Position numbers and translations under genes: made by a program. A DNA stretch of 64,000 nt from Oscillospiraceae bacterium (lineage in GTDB: Bacteria > Bacillota > Clostridia > Oscillospirales > Acutalibacteraceae): contig DOQR01000004.1 of assembly GCA_003514385.1 (NCBI GenBank), forward strand, positions 111,239-175,238, given 5' to 3'. The notes below the pieces were generated by a model. It worked only from the letters and a program-made list of their open reading frames with translations. It did not search any database and was not told the origin of the DNA. How positions within the stretch are numbered: the stretch's first letter is position 1; each line of letters begins with the position of its first letter. This document shows positions 1-9,021 of the stretch, in pieces.

Positions 1-448
1 GGGCGCCGTCCGCGGCTTTGTCATTGAAAGACTTGCTGCCGATATTTGAATTTGTGAACTTGTAGTCCGTTTCGTCGGGTCTGCTCATCAGCGGGAAAAT
101 TTTGCTTAGGCCGACCACAAGACTGTCGATGAGTTTGTCAACGGACATATAGAAAAGTCTGCTGACGCCTGTCTTGAAGCTGTCCCAGGTGAGCTTATCC
201 GAAGATGAGAACGCGCCGAGTATAACTTTGATAACACTGATAGCTTCGTTGATGTCATCAAGCGAGTCTGCGCGGGACGATGCGGAGCTGTCTGTCGTTG
301 CCGTCAGCTCGGAAACATTCTGCGAAGCCAGCGCGAGGTCTGCGCCGTTGTCGGCCTGTGCGCCGACTGCGGCAGCGGTGGAACCGAAAGCGAGTACGGC
401 GACGAGCATGATTGCCACGATGCCGCTTATCAGCTTTTTACATTTCAT
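1..448 (-). CDS. Exported protein of unknown function, 3' end cut by the window edge
   Basis: The frame is open from an ATG at 448 to the window edge, giving at least 149 residues. The N-terminus MKCKKLISGIVAIMLVAV is a typical signal peptide (Lys-rich start, hydrophobic core, then an Ala-rich cleavage region near residues 25-30). After it comes a Ser/Asp/Ala-rich stretch and a helical-looking part. A good ribosome binding site (AGGAG, complement of 459-463) lies just upstream. It follows the ceramidase-like gene by 18 bp in the same direction, so the two are probably cotranscribed, and a role outside the cytoplasm is likely. I do not recognise a domain, and the C-terminal part is missing. 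Confidence 0.7.
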   Translation of the reverse strand, partial: MKCKKLISGIVAIMLVAVLAFGSTAAAVGAQADNGADLALASQNVSELTATTDSSASSRADSLDDINEAISVIKVILGAFSSSDKLTWDSFKTGVSRLFYMSVDKLIDSLVVGLSKIFPLMSRPDETDYKFTNSNIGSKSFNDKAADGA

Positions 449-466
449 CGTTTGACACTCCTTAGT

Positions 467-1933
467 TTATTTTACAGCCTTTTCGGCTTCTGCTTTTGTT
501 TTGTTGACAGTGTCCATTATGCCGGTGAATACGCTTGCAACTATAGGCGCAGTCTCGGGACCGAGGGAGTTTGTCTCTTCATAATGTCTTCTGTCGAGTC
601 TGTCGCGTGCGCCGTTGATATAGGGCTCGTTGGGATTGAGATAGAAATCGTTCGGCGGGACGACATAACCTGTGAAGTCGTTGGAGAGGCAGAAGATAAG
701 CATATTGTCATCGTTTGCGATCTGCAGCAGGGGAGTCGGGTTGATGTCGGGCGATTTGCCCTCGGCCGAACCCTCTGCGTCAAGATATCCGCCGTAAGCA
801 AGCTCCGGGAACAGCTCGCAGGGGAGGAACAGAAGCTTGAGACCGTCAAGCTCAAAATAGTTCATCTCGGTGTGTATCGACATATTGAGCGAACCCTTGC
901 CGGTGTATGCGGCGTGGGACTTAAGGATGCCGACTCTCTGAACGAGAGCGAGAACATAGTTGTCGCACTGCGCATAGTATTCCTGGCGCATGTAATTAAG
1001 TATGGGACGGAGCTTCCTTTCGTCCTTGATAGCCATTGCGGTGTGTGCTATCGACTGGCCGCCCATCATGGTCGATTTGACATTGTCCTCGTCAAGCTCC
1101 TTGAGCCTGATAAGTCCGCCGATAGCGCCGACGAAATATATCGTCTCTGCGCCGGTCTTTTCAAGTATCTCGTTTCTGAGATATCCCGCAAAGTCTGCGC
1201 TGACATAGGAGTTCTTGCCGAGAAGCGACTCAGTATGAGAAGCGAAGTTTATCATCCAAACTTCACGGCTTCCGTCCTTGGGAACAAAGCGAAATCTTGT
1301 TACATCCTTTGAATAGACCTCGGGCAGACGGGAGTCACGCTGAATCTCTTCGGCCTCCTTCTTGCCGTAATAGAGGTCTCCCTCTCTGCGGTCGTTGTAA
1401 GCGTCAATGACGACCTGCTTGACTTTCTGACGGAGCATCTCCATATATTTCTTGTTGCGTCCGCTTCTCGGAAGGGGACCCCAGAAGCCGACAGTGTCGA
1501 TGCTCGCGTGGTTATGTATGCTCATAATATTAATTGAGCGGCAGCCGGTCTCCTTTTTGAAATCCGCAAGCAGATCTCTGATTATGCCGACATCGTAGTT
1601 AGTCAGTCCGATATCGTCGATAGATACGAAAACGACGCCGCCTCTGCCGGACTGGTCGTCTATCCATATGGCGCTCGCGGTCATCGGATCGAGCGCGCCC
1701 TTGGCGGGGTTGTTGATCTTATAGCCTGCGACATAGTAGGTCGTCTTGTCCATATCGTCGGGCATAACATCCGTCTTGGCAAAACCTACGCTAAAATAAT
1801 CGCTCTTGGGCTCGCTGATATAATCAAACGTGCCTTTTTCAAGCTCGGGCGCGGGATTCTTCTTTGTCCTCTTTGCGCCGCCGCGTGACAGCGAATTTTG
1901 CAGCATTTTGCCGACTGTTCCTAAAGCACTCAT
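467..1933 (-). CDS. Neutral/alkaline ceramidase-like hydrolase
   Basis: The product has 488 residues. The central region with SIHNHASIDTVGFWGP (about 135-155) has the pattern of the zinc-binding HxH-type segment of the neutral/alkaline non-lysosomal ceramidase N-terminal family, and VFVSIDDIGLT just before it fits the same fold. Family members cleave N-acyl-sphingosine or related amide lipids; the substrate here is unknown. No clear signal peptide is seen: the N-terminus is Arg/Lys-rich (GGAKRTKKN) without a long hydrophobic core. The ATG at 1933 has a strong ribosome binding site (GAGAGGAGATAAAGC) and a promoter upstream at 1999-2027. It heads an apparent operon with the exported protein at 1-448. 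Family assignment is fairly safe; activity on ceramide is inference. Confidence 0.7.
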   Translation of the reverse strand: MSALGTVGKMLQNSLSRGGAKRTKKNPAPELEKGTFDYISEPKSDYFSVGFAKTDVMPDDMDKTTYYVAGYKINNPAKGALDPMTASAIWIDDQSGRGGVVFVSIDDIGLTNYDVGIIRDLLADFKKETGCRSINIMSIHNHASIDTVGFWGPLPRSGRNKKYMEMLRQKVKQVVIDAYNDRREGDLYYGKKEAEEIQRDSRLPEVYSKDVTRFRFVPKDGSREVWMINFASHTESLLGKNSYVSADFAGYLRNEILEKTGAETIYFVGAIGGLIRLKELDEDNVKSTMMGGQSIAHTAMAIKDERKLRPILNYMRQEYYAQCDNYVLALVQRVGILKSHAAYTGKGSLNMSIHTEMNYFELDGLKLLFLPCELFPELAYGGYLDAEGSAEGKSPDINPTPLLQIANDDNMLIFCLSNDFTGYVVPPNDFYLNPNEPYINGARDRLDRRHYEETNSLGPETAPIVASVFTGIMDTVNKTKAEAEKAVK

Positions 1934-1998
1934 GCTTTATCTCCTCTCAGAAAGCTAAAAGTTTTACTTTGCACAATATGTACAAAATTATCTTACAT

Positions 1999-2027
1999 AT
2001 TATAAACTTTTTATAAGCGAAAAGCAA
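1999..2027 (-). promoter_or_regulatory. Sigma-A-type promoter of the ceramidase-like gene
   Basis: On the minus strand TTGCTT (2027-2022) and TATAAT (2004-1999) are separated by 17 bp, and a leader of about 60 nt follows to the ATG at 1933. Confidence 0.6.
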
Positions 2028-2142
2028 TATTTTTCAGCTAAAAATTATATGTGTCGATTAAATAAATGAGACATAAAGTACGCATTGCGCAAAAAAATGA
2101 CTTATTTTGAAATAACATATTTCATTTTACTCCGGAAGTGTG

Positions 2143-2148
2143 TATAAT
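2143..2148 (+). promoter_or_regulatory. Candidate -10 box upstream of the dnaD-like operon
   Basis: A perfect TATAAT lies 55 bp before the start codon at 2204, in an AT-rich divergent intergenic region (1934-2203). No good -35 hexamer is seen at the right distance, so the promoter may need an activator or use another sigma factor. Confidence 0.4.
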
Positions 2149-2203
2149 ATAAGCTGATTTATTATGTGAAGAGTGAAGCTCTCGATGGAACGGAGATATA
2201 TTG

Positions 2204-3220
2204 ATGAATTATAAGGTAAACCCGGACTCTCTTTCGGCGGTGTTTATGGTGCCGTCGCAGATAGTCGATCAGCATATCAAGCTTGCCGGCGGTCAGCAGC
2301 TGAAAGTCCTGCTCTGGACTCTCCGCCATGCGGGCGAGGGCTTTGATATGGAAAAAATGTGCAGGGACTTGAATTTCTCAGCCCCCGATGCGCAGGATTA
2401 TCTTCAATATTGGGTCGAGACCGGGATACTTGTATCAGACGGAAATACCAAAACGGTATCTGCTTTTGCACCCGCCAAGCCGGAGAAAAAAGAAGAGCCT
2501 GCAACGCAGAAAAAAGAGCTGCCGGATATTTTCCCGTCAAGACCGACCGCCGCCGAGATAGCTCAGCGTGCAGAGGAATCGGCAGATATAAAATTCCTGC
2601 TTCTCGAAACGCAGAACAAGCTCGGCAGAACCATAGGCTATGACGGACAGTGTACTCTCCTGATGATGCACGATACATACGGAATACCGGTCGAAGTCAT
2701 ACTCATGATAATTGAATACGCCGTTTCGATTGGCAAATCAAGCTTTCATTATATAGCCTCGATCGGAAAAGACTGGGGCGAGCGCGAAATAGATACTATC
2801 GAAAAAGCGGACGAGCAGATAAGCAGGCTCAATTCAATCAACCGCGTCTGGGCATCGTTTGCCGCAATGGCAGGGCTTTCAAACTCGCGTCCGACTCAGG
2901 CGCAGACAAAATATATTGTCACATGGAACCGCGAATGGGGCTTTTCTACCGAGATGATTTTTTTGGCGTATGAGCAGATGGCGGAACACTGTCAGAAAAT
3001 GAGCTTCCCGTATATGAACAAAGTGCTCGAATCATGGCACACGAACGGAATAAAAACACCGTCGGATGTCGAAAAGGCGAACAAGCCTGTATCTTCACCG
3101 AATTCGCCGCAGAACAAGAGTAAAGCCAATGCGGGACACGCTTCTTCATACGACCTCAACGAATTCAACCGCAGCGCAATGCAGAAACCGATAGTTTATA
3201 AGAAGAAAAACAAGGATTGA
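2204..3220 (+). CDS. DnaD domain replication-initiation protein
   Basis: 338 residues, starting at the ATG at 2204 with GGAG 8 bp upstream (a TTG just before it is less likely). The N-terminal 90 residues look like a winged-helix domain; a Lys/Glu/Pro-rich linker follows (about 95-125). The second half carries the DnaD/DnaB C-terminal helical domain, including the family-like YDGQCTLLMMHDTYGIPVEV and a segment ending YMNKVLESWHTNGIKTP near residues 270-290. In Firmicutes such proteins help load the replicative helicase at oriC or at restart sites. The next gene is a DnaC/DnaI-like loader ATPase, and the pair is a common Clostridia arrangement. It might equally act mainly in replication restart. 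Confidence 0.85.
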   Translation: MNYKVNPDSLSAVFMVPSQIVDQHIKLAGGQQLKVLLWTLRHAGEGFDMEKMCRDLNFSAPDAQDYLQYWVETGILVSDGNTKTVSAFAPAKPEKKEEPATQKKELPDIFPSRPTAAEIAQRAEESADIKFLLLETQNKLGRTIGYDGQCTLLMMHDTYGIPVEVILMIIEYAVSIGKSSFHYIASIGKDWGEREIDTIEKADEQISRLNSINRVWASFAAMAGLSNSRPTQAQTKYIVTWNREWGFSTEMIFLAYEQMAEHCQKMSFPYMNKVLESWHTNGIKTPSDVEKANKPVSSPNSPQNKSKANAGHASSYDLNEFNRSAMQKPIVYKKKNKD

Positions 3221-3234
3221 GAGGGGAAAGACAA

Positions 3235-4230
3235 ATGAGCTACAGCCGCAAGGTATATGTGAAAGCCGCATCGACGCTTGAACGCCGTCGCAGCAAAGCC
3301 GAGCACACTCAGAGCATGCACCGCGAAGAGGCGTATGCAAAAATACCCGAGCTTATATCAATAGACCGTGAAATATCCTCGGCAGGTGCGGAAGTAATCC
3401 GCGCCATCGGCATGGGCGAGAACGCTCAGCGCTTTATCGAAGAGCTCTCAAAGAAGAATCTTGCCGCTCAGCAGCGCCGTAAGGATATCCTCAAAGAAAA
3501 CGGCTATCCCGAAGATTATCTTGACGCGGACTATACCTGCAAAAAATGCCGCGACACAGGATTCGTCAGCGGCGTGATGTGCGACTGTTACAAAGAACTT
3601 CTGCGCGACACTGCTCTTGCGGAACTCAATGAGCTTTCGCCGAGCTCACGCTCGACTTTCGAGAGCTTCAATGTCAATTATTATCCCGATGCCGCAGACG
3701 CAGTTACGGGAGTCAACCCGCGGAGCAGAATGAAAGAAATACTCGACTTCTGCAAGGATTACGCCGCCGATTTCGGTACGGATTCGCCGAGTCTTCTGCT
3801 CTACGGCGCAACCGGACTCGGCAAAACTCATCTGTCGCTCGCGATAGCGTCCGAGGCTATCAGAAAAGGCTACGGAGTTATATACGGCTCGGCGCAGAAT
3901 CTTATGTCGCGCCTTGAAAAAGAGCATTTTTCAAGCGGACGGGATAACGAATACGATGGCAGCGAACAGGCTATACTCGAATGCGATCTTCTCGTTATTG
4001 ACGACCTCGGCGCGGAATTTTCAACCCAGTTCACCGTTGCGGAGCTCTATAATATTATCAACACCCGCATTATGAGCCGCCTGCCCGTTATAATCAGCAC
4101 GAATCTCACACCCGACGGGCTCGAGCAGAAATATACGCAGAGGATAACTTCAAGAATAATAGGCAATTATATTTCACTCTATTTCTGCGGAAAAGACATA
4201 AGACAGATAAAAACTATGGAACAGGAGTAA
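3235..4230 (+). CDS. DnaC/DnaI-like helicase loader ATPase
   Basis: 331 residues. I chose the ATG at 3235, preceded by GAGAGGGGA with 6-7 bp spacing, over an in-frame TTG at 3217. A Cys cluster at C102, C105, C116 and C118 looks like the N-terminal zinc site of DnaI-type loaders. The AAA+ part has Walker A GATGLGKT (191-198) and Walker B LLVIDDLG (252-259), followed by a sensor-like STNL. The expected role is loading the replicative helicase onto DNA with the DnaD-like protein encoded just upstream, 14 bp apart. IstB-like transposition helpers share this fold, but no transposase is nearby. Confidence 0.85.
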   Translation: MSYSRKVYVKAASTLERRRSKAEHTQSMHREEAYAKIPELISIDREISSAGAEVIRAIGMGENAQRFIEELSKKNLAAQQRRKDILKENGYPEDYLDADYTCKKCRDTGFVSGVMCDCYKELLRDTALAELNELSPSSRSTFESFNVNYYPDAADAVTGVNPRSRMKEILDFCKDYAADFGTDSPSLLLYGATGLGKTHLSLAIASEAIRKGYGVIYGSAQNLMSRLEKEHFSSGRDNEYDGSEQAILECDLLVIDDLGAEFSTQFTVAELYNIINTRIMSRLPVIISTNLTPDGLEQKYTQRITSRIIGNYISLYFCGKDIRQIKTMEQE

Positions 4231-4239
4231 TATGCCCTT

Positions 4240-6417
4240 ATGGACATTATAAACAGCTTGACAAAAATGTTCGGTCTCCAGCACTGGCAGGTCGAAAACA
4301 CAGTGAAACTTATCGACGATGGCAACACAATACCTTTTATCGCCCGATATAGAAAAGAGGCGCACGGCACGCTCGACGATCAGGTGCTGCGCGAGCTCTC
4401 CGAGAAGCTCGAATATCTGCGCAACCTCGACAAGCGCAGGGAAGAGATCAGTGCATCAATAACCGCGCAGGAGAAGATGACTCCGGAAATCGAAGCCGCT
4501 CTCGAAAAGGCTTCGACTCTCGCGGAAATTGAGGATATTTACCGCCCGTTCAGACCCAAGCGCAGAACACGCGCTTCGATAGCCAAAGAAAAAGGGCTTG
4601 AGCCCCTCGCCGATGCGATTTTTGCTCAGACTTTCAACTCCGCTTCGCCGACAGAGCTTGCGGCGAACTATATAGACGCCGAAAAGGGCGTTGAAACAGC
4701 CGAAGACGCGATAAACGGAGCGATGGATATTATCGCGGAAAACATATCGGACGACGCGGATATCCGCCGCCGTCTGCGCTCGCTGTTCACCGTTGCCGGT
4801 GTGCTCCAGTCGCGCGCCGCGGACAGCGAAAAAGAGAGCGTCTATACGATGTATTATGAATATGACGAGCCGGTCAATAAAATTGCCGGCCACCGCGTCC
4901 TTGCCGTCAACAGAGGCGAGAATGAAGGCTTCCTCAAAGTCGGTATAGATGTTGACCGCATAAAGGCTCTGAATATAATCAACGCAAATGTCCTGAGTGA
5001 CAACGGCTCCGCCTGCACCGATATTGTGCGTGACGCTGCCGCCGACGCATACGACAGACTTATATTCCCGTCGGTCGAGCGCGAAATACGAAATATGATA
5101 ACCGACAGCGCGGTTGAATCCGCACTCAAGGTGTTCTATGTGAACTTGCGCGAACTTCTGCTCCAGCCGCCCGTCAAAGGCAAGCGTGCCCTCGGACTCG
5201 ACCCCGGTTACAGAACGGGATGCAAAGTCGCCGTTGTTGACGAAACCGGAAAAGTGCTCGATACGAGTGTTATATATGTCACCCATTCCGAAGAGCAGAA
5301 GCTCAAAGCAAAGCAGACTGTTAAACGACTTATAGAAAAACACGGCGTCGAAGTAATAGCCATAGGCAACGGCACGGCTTCAAAGGAGACGGAGATATTT
5401 GCCGCCGATCTTATAAAAGAACTCGACCGCAAGGTATCATATATGATGGTCAGCGAAGCGGGTGCTTCGGTTTATTCCGCTTCAAAGCTTGCGGCGGAAG
5501 AGTTCCCGCAGTTCGATGTTTCGCTCAGGAGTGCGGTTTCGATAGCCCGCAGACTTCAGGACCCGCTCGCCGAGCTTGTCAAAATCGATCCGAAAGCGCT
5601 CGGTGTCGGTCAGTATCAGCACGATATGCCTAAAAAAGAGCTCGGCGAAACGCTTGACGGTGCGGTCGAATATTGCGTCAACTCCGTCGGCGCGGATGTC
5701 AACACCGCTTCTCCGTCGCTGCTCTCGCATATAGCCGGAATCAACTCGGGCGTTGCAAAAAATATAGTCACTTACAGAGAAGAAAACGGCGCGTTTACTT
5801 CCCGCGCTCAGCTAAAGAAAGTGCCGAAGCTTGGTGCAAAAGCCTATGAGCAGTGCGCCGGATTCATCAGAGTCCCGGAGAGCAAGAATGTTCTCGACAA
5901 CACCGGCGTTCACCCCGAGAGCTACGATGCCGCAAAAGCACTGCTTGAGCTCTGCGGACTTACAGTAAAAGATGCCGCAAAGGGGAATACCGGTGCTCTT
6001 AAAGCAACCGTCGAACTGCTCGGCGGCGAAAAAAAAGTTGCGGAAAAATTAGAGATAGGTCTGCCCACTCTTCAGGATATAATCAAGGAACTCCAGAAGC
6101 CCGGACGCGATCCGCGTGACGAGCTTCCGCCTCCGCTTCTGCGCACCGATGTCATGGATATCAACGACCTCAAGCCCGGCATGGAGCTGAAGGGAACGGT
6201 TCGCAATGTTATTGATTTCGGCGCATTCGTCGATATCGGAGTGCATCAGGACGGACTCGTTCACATTTCGCAGATAACTAATAAATATATCAAGCACCCA
6301 TCTGAGGTGCTGAAAGTCGGCGATATCGTCACGGTGTGGGTGCTGGCGGTCGATGTCAAAAAGAACCGCATATCGCTGACCATGAAAAAAGATAACGTTC
6401 AGAAACCTAAGGAGTAA
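4240..6417 (+). CDS. tex: Tex-family transcription accessory / RNA-binding protein
   Basis: 725 residues, full length for Tex. Order of domains: N-terminal helical Tex domain with the family-typical PFIARYRKEAHGTLDD near residue 30; YqgF/RNase H-like domain starting at ALGLDPGYRTGCKVAV (about 317); helix-hairpin-helix domain around SHIAGINSGVAKNIV; C-terminal S1 RNA-binding domain from about 646 (GTVRNVIDFGAFVDIGVHQDG). Tex binds nucleic acids and affects transcription and translation; its exact job is still debated. It is 9 bp after the loader gene and ends in AAGGAGTAA, which also provides the ribosome binding site of the MATE gene. Confidence 0.95.
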   Translation: MDIINSLTKMFGLQHWQVENTVKLIDDGNTIPFIARYRKEAHGTLDDQVLRELSEKLEYLRNLDKRREEISASITAQEKMTPEIEAALEKASTLAEIEDIYRPFRPKRRTRASIAKEKGLEPLADAIFAQTFNSASPTELAANYIDAEKGVETAEDAINGAMDIIAENISDDADIRRRLRSLFTVAGVLQSRAADSEKESVYTMYYEYDEPVNKIAGHRVLAVNRGENEGFLKVGIDVDRIKALNIINANVLSDNGSACTDIVRDAAADAYDRLIFPSVEREIRNMITDSAVESALKVFYVNLRELLLQPPVKGKRALGLDPGYRTGCKVAVVDETGKVLDTSVIYVTHSEEQKLKAKQTVKRLIEKHGVEVIAIGNGTASKETEIFAADLIKELDRKVSYMMVSEAGASVYSASKLAAEEFPQFDVSLRSAVSIARRLQDPLAELVKIDPKALGVGQYQHDMPKKELGETLDGAVEYCVNSVGADVNTASPSLLSHIAGINSGVAKNIVTYREENGAFTSRAQLKKVPKLGAKAYEQCAGFIRVPESKNVLDNTGVHPESYDAAKALLELCGLTVKDAAKGNTGALKATVELLGGEKKVAEKLEIGLPTLQDIIKELQKPGRDPRDELPPPLLRTDVMDINDLKPGMELKGTVRNVIDFGAFVDIGVHQDGLVHISQITNKYIKHPSEVLKVGDIVTVWVLAVDVKKNRISLTMKKDNVQKPKE

Positions 6418-6423
6418 ATAGTT

Positions 6424-7782
6424 TTGTCAGAAAAATTCAGAAAAGATCTCACGCAGGGGAGCGTCACAAAACAGTTGCTCAAATTTTCCGTGCCTTTCCT
6501 GCTTTCAAACCTTTTGCAGGCACTTTATTCGGTCGCCGATATGGTGATTGTCGGCCAGTTTTGCGGAAAATCCGGAATAACCGGAGTTTCGATAGGCGGC
6601 CAGATAAATATTCTCGTCACCGGTGCTGCTCTCGGTCTCGCCATCGGCGGAACGGTGCTCATAGCTCAATACGGCGGAGCTAAAAAATACGATGATCAAA
6701 AGAGCACGATAGGCACAATGACTACGCTCTATATTATTCTCAGCGCAGTGCTCACCGTCGTTATGGTTCTGCTCACAAAGCCGATACTGCGCCTGCTCAA
6801 AACGCCGGACAACGCATTTGAAGAAGCGGTCAGATATCTGACTATCTGCATGCTCGGCACGGTGTTCATGTTCCTCTATAACGCCATAAGCGCGATACTG
6901 CGCGGCATGGGCGATTCGAAGCGTCCGCTCTATTTCGTGGCGATAGCCGCCGCGGTAAATGTTGTCGGAGATATAGTTCTTGTCGGTCCGCTGAAAATGG
7001 GCGCGGCCGGAGCGGCAATAGCCACTATCAGCTCTCAGGGGATAAGCGTTATTCTCTCGCTCATCTATCTCTTCAACAGCGGATTCTTCTCCGGATATAA
7101 AATAAAAGATTTCAGAATAGACAGGCAGAAAGCTCTGAGCATAATAAAGATAGGTTTGCCGTCGTCTGTCCAGCAGGTTATAGTCTCGTTTTCGTTTCTG
7201 ACGCTGACGGCGCTCGTCAATTCTCTGCCGAATGCGGCTGCTGCGTCTGCCTGTCAGGGAATCGTCGGTAAGATAAATTCGTTTGCCATTCTGCCCGGAC
7301 TTGCGATGAGCAGCGCCATATCTTCAATGGCGGGTCAGAATATCGGTGCAGGCGAATTCAAGCGCGCCAAGAAGACAATGACGACAGGACTCGCGATAGC
7401 GATGGGCATTTCGGTGCTCGTGTTCGTTATAGTCGAGATATTCCCGCGTGAGCTGCTGTCGCTGTTTACGAGCGAAACTGATGTTATCGAAACGGGCATA
7501 ACATTCCTGAGGCTCGCCGCAGTCGACTATTTAATAGTCACTCCCGTGTTCTGCATGAACGGTCTCGCGATTGGTGCGGGATATACAAATATCGCTCTGC
7601 TCAACGCGGTTTTCAGTTCGATAGTTATAAGAGTTCCGCTCGCTTATCTGCTTGTGCGCGTGCTTGATCTCGGCTTCAACGGTATCGGAATCGCCATGGG
7701 CTTTGCTTCTGTCGCGTCGATAGTTGTAGGATTTATATTTGTACAAAGCGGCAAGTGGAAGAAAGCGAAGATAAAACTTTAA
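6424..7782 (+). CDS. MATE-family multidrug/Na+ antiporter
   Basis: 452 residues with about 12 hydrophobic membrane segments. The N-terminal pattern GSVTKQLLKFSVPFLLSNLL followed by VADMVIVGQFCG is typical of MATE exporters, and the second half repeats the same fold. The start is a TTG at 6424; the ribosome binding site AGGAG overlaps the end of tex, so the gene is probably translationally coupled to it. MATE proteins export cationic compounds using H+ or Na+; the substrate cannot be told from sequence. Confidence 0.9.
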   Translation: MSEKFRKDLTQGSVTKQLLKFSVPFLLSNLLQALYSVADMVIVGQFCGKSGITGVSIGGQINILVTGAALGLAIGGTVLIAQYGGAKKYDDQKSTIGTMTTLYIILSAVLTVVMVLLTKPILRLLKTPDNAFEEAVRYLTICMLGTVFMFLYNAISAILRGMGDSKRPLYFVAIAAAVNVVGDIVLVGPLKMGAAGAAIATISSQGISVILSLIYLFNSGFFSGYKIKDFRIDRQKALSIIKIGLPSSVQQVIVSFSFLTLTALVNSLPNAAAASACQGIVGKINSFAILPGLAMSSAISSMAGQNIGAGEFKRAKKTMTTGLAIAMGISVLVFVIVEIFPRELLSLFTSETDVIETGITFLRLAAVDYLIVTPVFCMNGLAIGAGYTNIALLNAVFSSIVIRVPLAYLLVRVLDLGFNGIGIAMGFASVASIVVGFIFVQSGKWKKAKIKL

Positions 7783-7869
7783 ACAGGATTTTGTAAGGCG
7801 AAGAAAGGCACGCCTTATGCAATACATATCCGTTTTATCGGATAATCATTTGATATGGAGGACAAAAAC

Positions 7870-8889
7870 ATGAAGATTCTCGTTACGGGAGGCGCCGGTT
7901 TTATCGGCAGCAACTTTATCTATCATATGCTCCGCGAGCATCCGGATTATGATATCGTCTGCCTCGACCTTCTGACTTATGCCGGCAATCTCAAGACCCT
8001 CGACGAGGCGATGAAAAATGAGCATTTCAAGTTCGTAAAGGGCGATATCGCAGACCGCGAGTTTGTTGACAAGCTGTTCGAGGATGAGAAGTTCGATATA
8101 GTCGTCAACTTCGCGGCGGAAAGCCATGTTGACCGCTCGATAGAGAACCCCGAAGTGTTCCTCAGAACGAACATTATGGGCACTGCGGCTCTCATGGATG
8201 CCGCGAGAAAAACGGGCGTAAAGCGCTATCATCAGGTGTCGACCGACGAGGTTTACGGAGACCTTCCGCTCGATAGAACCGATCTGTTCTTCACGGAGGA
8301 GACCCCGATTCACACTTCGAGCCCATATTCTGCGTCAAAAGCTTCCGCAGACCTGCTTGTGCTCGCTTATTACAGAACCTACGGATTGCCCGTAACGATT
8401 TCGAGATGCTCAAACAACTACGGTCCTTATCATTTCCCGGAGAAGCTTATACCTCTGATGATATCAAGAGCCTATAACAACGAGAGTCTGCCTGTCTACG
8501 GCGAGGGACTCAATGTCCGCGACTGGCTCTATGTTGAGGATCACTGCCGCGCTATCGATCTCATTATTCATAACGGTAGGGTAGGCGAGGTCTACAATGT
8601 CGGCGGTCACAATGAGAAGCGCAATATAGATGTTGTCAAAACGATTCTGCGAATCATGGGCAAACCAGAGACCCTTATCACCCATGTCAAGGACAGAGCC
8701 GGTCATGACCTGCGCTATGCCATTGACCCGACAAAGATACACAACGAGCTCGGCTGGAGCCCGGAGACCACCTTTGACGAGGGCATAAAGAAGACCGTCG
8801 ACTGGTATATGAACAATAAGCAGTGGTGGGAAGACATCATCAACGGTGAATACCAAAATTATTACGAAAAAATGTATTCCAACAGATAA
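7870..8889 (+). CDS. rfbB: dTDP-glucose 4,6-dehydratase
   Basis: 339 residues. The ATG at 7870 is chosen because TGGAGG ends 8 bp before it; the in-frame ATG at 7855 would bury the ribosome binding site in the gene. The Rossmann motif GGAGFIG is at 7-13, the catalytic STDEVYGDL region near 125 and the YSASK catalytic pair at Y153/K157. NNYGPYHFPEKLIPLM and the RDWLYVEDHC motif are typical of RfbB/RmlB. The enzyme makes dTDP-4-keto-6-deoxyglucose for L-rhamnose or related surface sugars. The other rml genes are not in this window, so it is a stand-alone copy. Confidence 0.93.
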   Translation: MKILVTGGAGFIGSNFIYHMLREHPDYDIVCLDLLTYAGNLKTLDEAMKNEHFKFVKGDIADREFVDKLFEDEKFDIVVNFAAESHVDRSIENPEVFLRTNIMGTAALMDAARKTGVKRYHQVSTDEVYGDLPLDRTDLFFTEETPIHTSSPYSASKASADLLVLAYYRTYGLPVTISRCSNNYGPYHFPEKLIPLMISRAYNNESLPVYGEGLNVRDWLYVEDHCRAIDLIIHNGRVGEVYNVGGHNEKRNIDVVKTILRIMGKPETLITHVKDRAGHDLRYAIDPTKIHNELGWSPETTFDEGIKKTVDWYMNNKQWWEDIINGEYQNYYEKMYSNR

Positions 8890-8954
8890 ATAATTTTGTC
8901 TTTTTCTATTTGAGTGTTCTATAATTTATTTTTGAACTCAAGTACAAAAAAGTA

Positions 8955-8983
8955 TTTACAACACATTTTTTTCGTGCTATAAT
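8955..8983 (+). promoter_or_regulatory. Promoter of the TetR-aminotransferase operon
   Basis: TTTACA (8955-8960), a 17 bp spacer and TATAAT (8978-8983). The predicted start is about 30 bp before the ATG at 9022, so the leader is short and a repressor bound here would control both genes. Confidence 0.75.
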
Positions 8984-9021
8984 ACAGAAAAAGGCGTATA
9001 GCCTTTGGTTAGGAGTTTCCA

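Noticed and set aside
452..1312. Open frame of 286 codons on the plus strand
   Set aside because: Antisense to the ceramidase-like gene, which has promoter, ribosome binding site and family motifs.
3235..4230. Possible IstB-type transposition helper
   Set aside because: The Cys cluster, the DnaD partner gene and the absence of a transposase fit a DnaC/DnaI helicase loader better.
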